The position numbers and the translations under genes were made by a program. Below the pieces are notes generated by a model. The model was not told the origin of the DNA. It searched no databases and was given only the letters and a program-made list of their open reading frames with translations. Positions 6,792-10,430 of a DNA stretch of 10,430 nucleotides are shown piece by piece. The DNA is from Granulosicoccus sp964437945. GTDB taxonomy: Bacteria; Pseudomonadota; Gammaproteobacteria; Granulosicoccales; Granulosicoccaceae. Numbering within the stretch: position 1 is the first letter of the stretch; each line of letters opens with the position of its first letter. The stretch lies in contig CAYTJF010000212.1 of assembly GCA_964437945.1 (NCBI GenBank), forward strand, positions 1 through 10,430, written 5' to 3'.

Positions 6792-7523
6792 TCAATCTTC
6801 ACCCAGGTACGCTGTGATGACGGCTGAGTCTGAGAGTACCGCATCCGGAGTACCGGTCGCGAGTAGCTGGCCTGAATTCATAACAATACAGCGATCGCAC
6901 AGTGTACGAATCGCATCCATAACGTGCTCAACCAGTACAATGGTTCTGCCCTCTTCACTCAGCGACTGAATCAATGCAATTCCTGTTTGTAGTTCACTTG
7001 GATTCAATCCCGCCAACCATTCATCGAGTAACAAAATTTGAGGATCGCCTGCCAGAGCACGTGCTAGCTCTACGCGTTTTTGATCAATATAGGTTAGCGA
7101 TGAAACGGGCAACGAGCGTTTGTCTTCCAGGCCAACTCGTTGCAACAGTGATTCAGCATGATTACGAGCCTGGTTTTTCCAGAGTCGCCTGCGACCAAAT
7201 ACGGCGCCGGCCATCACATTGTCAGTAACACTGAGTCCGGGCAGCATCCGCACCAGCTGGAACGTACGTGCAACTCCGTTACGCGCAATATGGTGGGCCG
7301 ATTTGTTCGAAATTTGCTGACCTGCAAGCTGGATACTGCCGGCTGTTGGACGGAACGCACCTGAAATCAAATTAAGAACGGTTGTTTTTCCCGAACCATT
7401 TGGCCCTATGATGCCAACCACTTCTCTGTCTTTAACATTGAAATTTAATCCATCAACGGCAACAAGCCCACCAAACGACTTGGTTAGATTGATCGCTTCG
7501 AGTAGCGTACGACCGGTGTTCAC
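6792..7523 (-). CDS. livG: LivG-type ABC transporter ATPase
   Basis: The second ATP-binding subunit of the importer, 243 residues. Walker A is GPNGSGKTT (40-48), the Q-loop is TFQL (Q89), Walker B is ILLLDEW with catalytic E168, and the switch His is H200 (LVEHVMD). The signature is unusual: LTYIDQ (143-148) where LSGGQ or LSYGQ is expected, and Trp follows the catalytic Glu where Pro is common. The rest of the helix (KRVELARALAG) is well conserved, so the protein is probably still functional as one half of a LivG-LivF dimer. The frame stays open upstream to 7694, but that extra stretch only mirrors livM and has no ABC homology. The GTG at 7521-7523 gives VNTGRTLLEAINL, the normal LivG N terminus. 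It has an AGGGTGG ribosome site and overlaps the livM stop by 4 bases (GTGA). Confidence 0.93.
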   Translation of the reverse strand: MNTGRTLLEAINLTKSFGGLVAVDGLNFNVKDREVVGIIGPNGSGKTTVLNLISGAFRPTAGSIQLAGQQISNKSAHHIARNGVARTFQLVRMLPGLSVTDNVMAGAVFGRRRLWKNQARNHAESLLQRVGLEDKRSLPVSSLTYIDQKRVELARALAGDPQILLLDEWLAGLNPSELQTGIALIQSLSEEGRTIVLVEHVMDAIRTLCDRCIVMNSGQLLATGTPDAVLSDSAVITAYLGED

Positions 7524-8446
7524 GCTGCCACCCTGTCGCGCAGTTTTTCCAGCAGACCCACCACACCATTCGGTAAGAAATAGACAATGATTAAAAAGGT
7601 TAGACCTAAAAACAACGTAGTAAAATTCGGAAACCAGATGCTGATGGCCTCCCATATCAATGTGAACGGTATAACGCCAAGCAGGGGTCCCCACAGCCTG
7701 TGCATTCCACCAAGCAATGCCATGATAACCACAAGAAAACTGAGTTCCGGGGAGAAAACCAGATTCGGCTCTATATAGGAATAGCGAGGCGCTATGATGG
7801 CACCGACTATAGCGGCAAAAAATCCGGTCGTCATAAACAACAGTACTTTTGCTTTGGCGGTATTGATGCCGACATGCCGCGCGACCGTTTCGTCATTGCC
7901 GATGATGCGCATCGCAAAGCCCAGACGTGATCGGGAAATAAGCCAACCGAGCGCAAACACAACAACAGAGACGGTTAACAGCATCCAGTAGATATGAGTT
8001 TCCGTGAAATCGGTGAGTACGTACAATCCACGAGAACCGAGAAAGTTATTTTGCACCCATGACACAAGGTTGCGAATCATCTCAGCAAGACCGAGCGTAA
8101 AAATCACAAAGTAAACACCAGACAATCGCAGCGTTGCCATGCCAATTAGCGCTGCAAGTACCGTGGCGACGAGAGCTGCGATGGCCATCATCAACCAGAA
8201 CGACAAGTTATAGTCGCTCATGCCCGTGGCGACCAGATAACCGCCAACGCCAAAAAAAGCACCACTTGCAAGGGAGATATAATGTGTAGGACCAGAGAAA
8301 AGCGCCCAACTTGTGCTTAGTGCTATGTACATCATGGCCGTTAGCGCAATGCTAAGCCAATAACCGTTGAAAACGAATGGAACCAGCGCTGCCAATATAA
8401 TGCAAACAATCGCAATCGACAAATTTTTCATGTCAGCAGCGTTCAT
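7520..8446 (-). CDS. livM: LivM-type ABC transporter permease
   Basis: An inner-membrane permease subunit of the importer, 308 residues, almost wholly hydrophobic with about eight to ten membrane segments. The first starts near residue 9 (LSIAIVCIILAALVPF). Family marks are the ISLASGAFFGVGGY region, RLSGVYFVIFTLGLAEM, and the cytoplasmic coupling loop RIIGNDETVARHVGIN, which contacts the ATPases. The conserved GG-x-GP-x-x-G loop reads GGMHRLWGPLLG. The start ATG (8444-8446) overlaps the livH stop as ATGA. Its leader has only a weak Shine-Dalgarno site, so coupling to livH is likely. Met6 (ATG at 8429-8431) is an alternative start with no better ribosome site. The gene overlaps livG by 4 bases. 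It pairs with LivH to form the transmembrane channel; the transported solute is not known. Confidence 0.93.
   Translation of the reverse strand: MNAADMKNLSIAIVCIILAALVPFVFNGYWLSIALTAMMYIALSTSWALFSGPTHYISLASGAFFGVGGYLVATGMSDYNLSFWLMMAIAALVATVLAALIGMATLRLSGVYFVIFTLGLAEMIRNLVSWVQNNFLGSRGLYVLTDFTETHIYWMLLTVSVVVFALGWLISRSRLGFAMRIIGNDETVARHVGINTAKAKVLLFMTTGFFAAIVGAIIAPRYSYIEPNLVFSPELSFLVVIMALLGGMHRLWGPLLGVIPFTLIWEAISIWFPNFTTLFLGLTFLIIVYFLPNGVVGLLEKLRDRVAA
7521..7537 (-). promoter_or_regulatory. Ribosome binding site and GTG start deciding livG
   Basis: In the mRNA sense an AGGGTGG purine-rich site lies about 4-5 bases before the GTG of livG. That GTG overlaps the livM TGA as GTGA. This pattern is typical of translational coupling and argues for the 243-residue LivG rather than the 300-residue extended frame. 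Confidence 0.7.
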
Positions 8447-9306
8447 GTTTGCGGTTTACCGAACAGACCTTGCGGTCTGAATAACAGCACAAGTAAAAAT
8501 ATAAAATAAGCCGCCGCTAGAGTTAATCCCGGGTCGATCAATGTGGCCACGGTTGTTTCCACCAAGCCCAGAATCAAAGCGGCAATAATCGCCCCGCGAA
8601 CATCGCCTACCCCACCCATAATGACAATAATAAGCGCTTTCATCGTGAACAGAACGCCAACGGACGCATCAAGCGTGATGAAGGTCGAAATCAATACGCC
8701 AGCAACTGCGGATATTGCGCCGCCTATGGCAAACGCGAGTGCGGAGACTTTTTCTACGTTTATACCAACCAAACGTGCTGAGTCTGGATTCACGGCGACC
8801 GCGCGAACTGCCATACCTGCGCGGGAGCGGTTTAGCCACAGATAAAGTACAAGTGCAATTATTACGGCAAATAGAAATGCAACCAATCGATTAAGTGCCA
8901 CAGTCGAGCCTAGAATTTCAAACGGGCTGGCAAGAAATGAGTACGTGAAGTACTCACCATTGATGGACACAACAATACCAACCAGCATGAAACTCATACC
9001 AAATGTTGCCAGGATAGCGTCAACTTCCAATTGCCCCTGGTTTTTGGCACGACGCACTAAAGGAATTAACAGATACCGATAAACAAGCCAGTTACCCAAC
9101 AGCGCAACCGGAAAAATGAGAAAAATAGTAAGTATGGGGCTGAATGATGCGGTAGTAAAAACCCAAAAACTGGCTAGCGCACCCAGCACGATCATCTCAC
9201 CATTGGCAAGATTCATGATGCGAGCAACACCGTATTGCAAGTTAAGCCCCATGGCGATCAGTACATAAGTACCACCAAGCAACAAGCCGGAAATCAGAAT
9301 ATCCAT
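8443..9306 (-). CDS. livH: LivH-type ABC transporter permease
   Basis: The other inner-membrane permease subunit, 287 residues, the usual LivH size. It opens with the typical ISGLLLGGTYVLIAMGLNL and the RIMNLANGEMIVLGA stretch of the family. Further marks are LEVDAILATFGMSFML, the coupling loop AVAVNPDSARLVGINVEKV that binds the ATPases, and GGVGDVRGAIIAALILGLVE. About eight membrane segments can be counted, and the protein ends RPQGLFGKPQT, also typical. It follows the binding-protein gene after 77 bases and overlaps livM by 4 bases (ATGA). The ATG at 9304-9306 has a weak GGAAAA site about 13 bases upstream. The stronger spacing from the binding-protein gene would allow that protein to be made in excess, as is common for such operons. 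Confidence 0.94.
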   Translation of the reverse strand: MDILISGLLLGGTYVLIAMGLNLQYGVARIMNLANGEMIVLGALASFWVFTTASFSPILTIFLIFPVALLGNWLVYRYLLIPLVRRAKNQGQLEVDAILATFGMSFMLVGIVVSINGEYFTYSFLASPFEILGSTVALNRLVAFLFAVIIALVLYLWLNRSRAGMAVRAVAVNPDSARLVGINVEKVSALAFAIGGAISAVAGVLISTFITLDASVGVLFTMKALIIVIMGGVGDVRGAIIAALILGLVETTVATLIDPGLTLAAAYFIFLLVLLFRPQGLFGKPQT

Positions 9307-9383
9307 AGACAGTCTGATTTTCCGGCTATCGGGACGCTAATCGTTGCTTTGTACAAGTCCAAAACTAATTACGTCGGCGATTG
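9307..9383 (-). other. 77-base gap between binding-protein gene and livH
   Basis: No open frame of interest is seen. An 8-base palindrome TTGTACAA (9349-9356) is present, but there is no GC-rich hairpin and no T run. Such gaps often carry a processing or stabilising hairpin that raises binding-protein mRNA; I do not see one here. Confidence 0.4.
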
Positions 9384-10430
9384 CTATTCCCAGCCTGATT
9401 TTTCCTTAATTTCAGCGGCACCATCCATGTTTGATGCGGCTACGCCACGATAAACACCGTCTTGCCATTGACCCACAGTCCAGAACTTGTTCGATACTTG
9501 ATTCTCGAAGCTAATATCGCCCATGATGGTATCGAACGTATTGTCCTTTATAAATTGCGTGACTTTCTCTCGATCAACTTCGCCAACACCCTCAATGGCT
9601 TGTTCGAGTATTTGCATGGACACATAAGTATTGGCTGAAGCCCAACCATCGGCATCTTTTCCAGTGATTTCCTTATGCTTTGCAAAATAGGCTTTCATTT
9701 TGTCGGTGTCCGGATTAACACCACCGGCACCCAACACGCCGTCTATTTTTGAACCAAACTTACCAGCAAACGCTGGAAAGCAGGTGGCAACAGCTGTGTA
9801 GTAAGCACCAACATCAAGATCTTCAATAATGGCTTGTTCGGTTAAACCGAATGTATCCGGTGGATAAGACCAGGCAACAAACGCGTCAGGAGTGGCAGCC
9901 TTTGCACCTTTAATAATGGGGGACAAATCTGGTGTGCCCAAAGGATAAGAGTTGTCATAAACGAGTTCGAAACCTGCATCGGTAAATATCGGTCGGGCCG
10001 CCTCAGCCAATTCGATGCCAAATGCATCAGCTACATTTACCATGGCGACCTTGTTGCCGATTTTGCCTGAGTCTCGCATATCGACGAGAATGTCTTTTAC
10101 ACCATTAACAAATGACGTTGTTGTACCCAATGTAAAGAATAAACTTGGGTATCTGGCGGTAAGCTCGTCCATTTTATCGGTTATGGCACTAACCGCTATT
10201 TGCGGGTAGCCATATTTTGCATAAATTGGAGCGGCGGCGACGTTAAATCCGGTACCGTATGGTGCAATGATAAAGTCGACCTTGTCTTGAGTGGCTAGTC
10301 GTTGAACGGCCTTGATGTGTTCACCTGGATTGGTTTTATCATCATATTCGATAAGCTCGAGCATGCGCTGACCATCTTTAAGCTTGAGCCCACCGCGTGC
10401 GTTCACCTCTTCTACCCACAGCTGAACATT
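9384..10430 (-). CDS. HAAT-family periplasmic solute-binding protein (LivK-like), N terminus outside window
   Basis: The ligand-binding protein that captures the solute in the periplasm and delivers it to LivHM. The frame runs to the right edge. Residues before the GTG at 10406 read NVQLWVEEVNARGG, which is standard for this fold, so that GTG is internal. 348 residues are visible, and about 50-70, including the expected signal peptide and first strand, are missing. Visible fold marks are LIEYDDKTNPGEHIKAVQRL, the DFIIAPYGTGFNVAAAP loop that usually touches the ligand, and a central KVAMVNVADAFG strand-turn. The long YPLGTPDLSPIIKGAKAATP segment is typical of type I binding proteins of the amino acid/amide/aromatic-acid class. 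The protein ends at GWE. Relatives bind amino acids, amides, urea or aromatic acids, and the ligand cannot be told from the sequence. As the first visible gene of the minus-strand run, its promoter probably lies outside the window. Confidence 0.93.
   Translation of the reverse strand, partial: NVQLWVEEVNARGGLKLKDGQRMLELIEYDDKTNPGEHIKAVQRLATQDKVDFIIAPYGTGFNVAAAPIYAKYGYPQIAVSAITDKMDELTARYPSLFFTLGTTTSFVNGVKDILVDMRDSGKIGNKVAMVNVADAFGIELAEAARPIFTDAGFELVYDNSYPLGTPDLSPIIKGAKAATPDAFVAWSYPPDTFGLTEQAIIEDLDVGAYYTAVATCFPAFAGKFGSKIDGVLGAGGVNPDTDKMKAYFAKHKEITGKDADGWASANTYVSMQILEQAIEGVGEVDREKVTQFIKDNTFDTIMGDISFENQVSNKFWTVGQWQDGVYRGVAASNMDGAAEIKEKSGWE

Noticed and set aside
7524..7694. Possible 57-residue N-terminal extension of LivG
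   Set aside because: It lies wholly inside livM, has no ABC similarity, and the GTG at 7521-7523 has a good ribosome site and the GTGA overlap.
9349..9356. TTGTACAA palindrome as an operator or terminator
   Set aside because: Eight bases is within chance expectation, and nothing next to it supports a function.

Overview
The window looks like a stretch of chromosome from a Gram-negative, probably marine or soil, proteobacterium; gammaproteobacterium is my best guess. The grounds are moderate base composition (roughly half G+C by eye), ATG/GTG starts with purine-rich ribosome sites, and a periplasmic-binding-protein ABC importer of the branched-chain amino acid (HAAT) family with tightly overlapping genes. 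No rRNA, tRNA, CRISPR array, insertion sequence or phage gene was seen.

Layout. On the plus strand, the left edge carries the 3' part of an aldehyde dehydrogenase gene (3-1289) whose start lies outside the window. Everything else is one minus-strand run of eight genes, read from right to left: a periplasmic solute-binding protein cut by the right edge (9384-10430), permeases LivH (8443-9306) and LivM (7520-8446), ATPases LivG (6792-7523) and LivF (5370-6752), a vanillin/benzaldehyde-type aldehyde dehydrogenase (3910-5367), a short-chain dehydrogenase resembling coniferyl-alcohol dehydrogenase (2946-3755), and a YqiK-like flotillin/SPFH membrane protein (1294-2934). LivH/LivM and LivM/LivG overlap by 4 bases each. 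LivF and the aldehyde dehydrogenase are 2 bases apart, and the SDR and flotillin genes 11 apart. The larger gaps are 77 bases (binding protein to livH), 39 (livG to livF) and 154 (aldehyde dehydrogenase to SDR).

How the genes may work together. The importer would bring a small organic solute across the inner membrane. The SDR could oxidise an alcohol group to an aldehyde, and the aldehyde dehydrogenase could oxidise that to the acid. The subfamilies of the two enzymes point to an aromatic (lignin- or phenylpropanoid-derived) substrate. The substrate cannot be read from the sequence, so this is inference. The left-edge aldehyde dehydrogenase belongs to a different subfamily and converges on the operon with only 4 bases between stop codons.

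The unusual points are: a 224-residue low-complexity tail on the LivF ATPase; an array of about five 14-base direct repeats (plus decayed copies) filling much of the 154-base gap before the SDR gene, with a 12-base exact match in the next gap on the other side of that gene; a non-canonical ABC signature in LivG; and a flotillin at the end of a catabolic/transport operon with no NfeD-type partner beside it. I see no clear evidence of a wholly new defence or mobile system.
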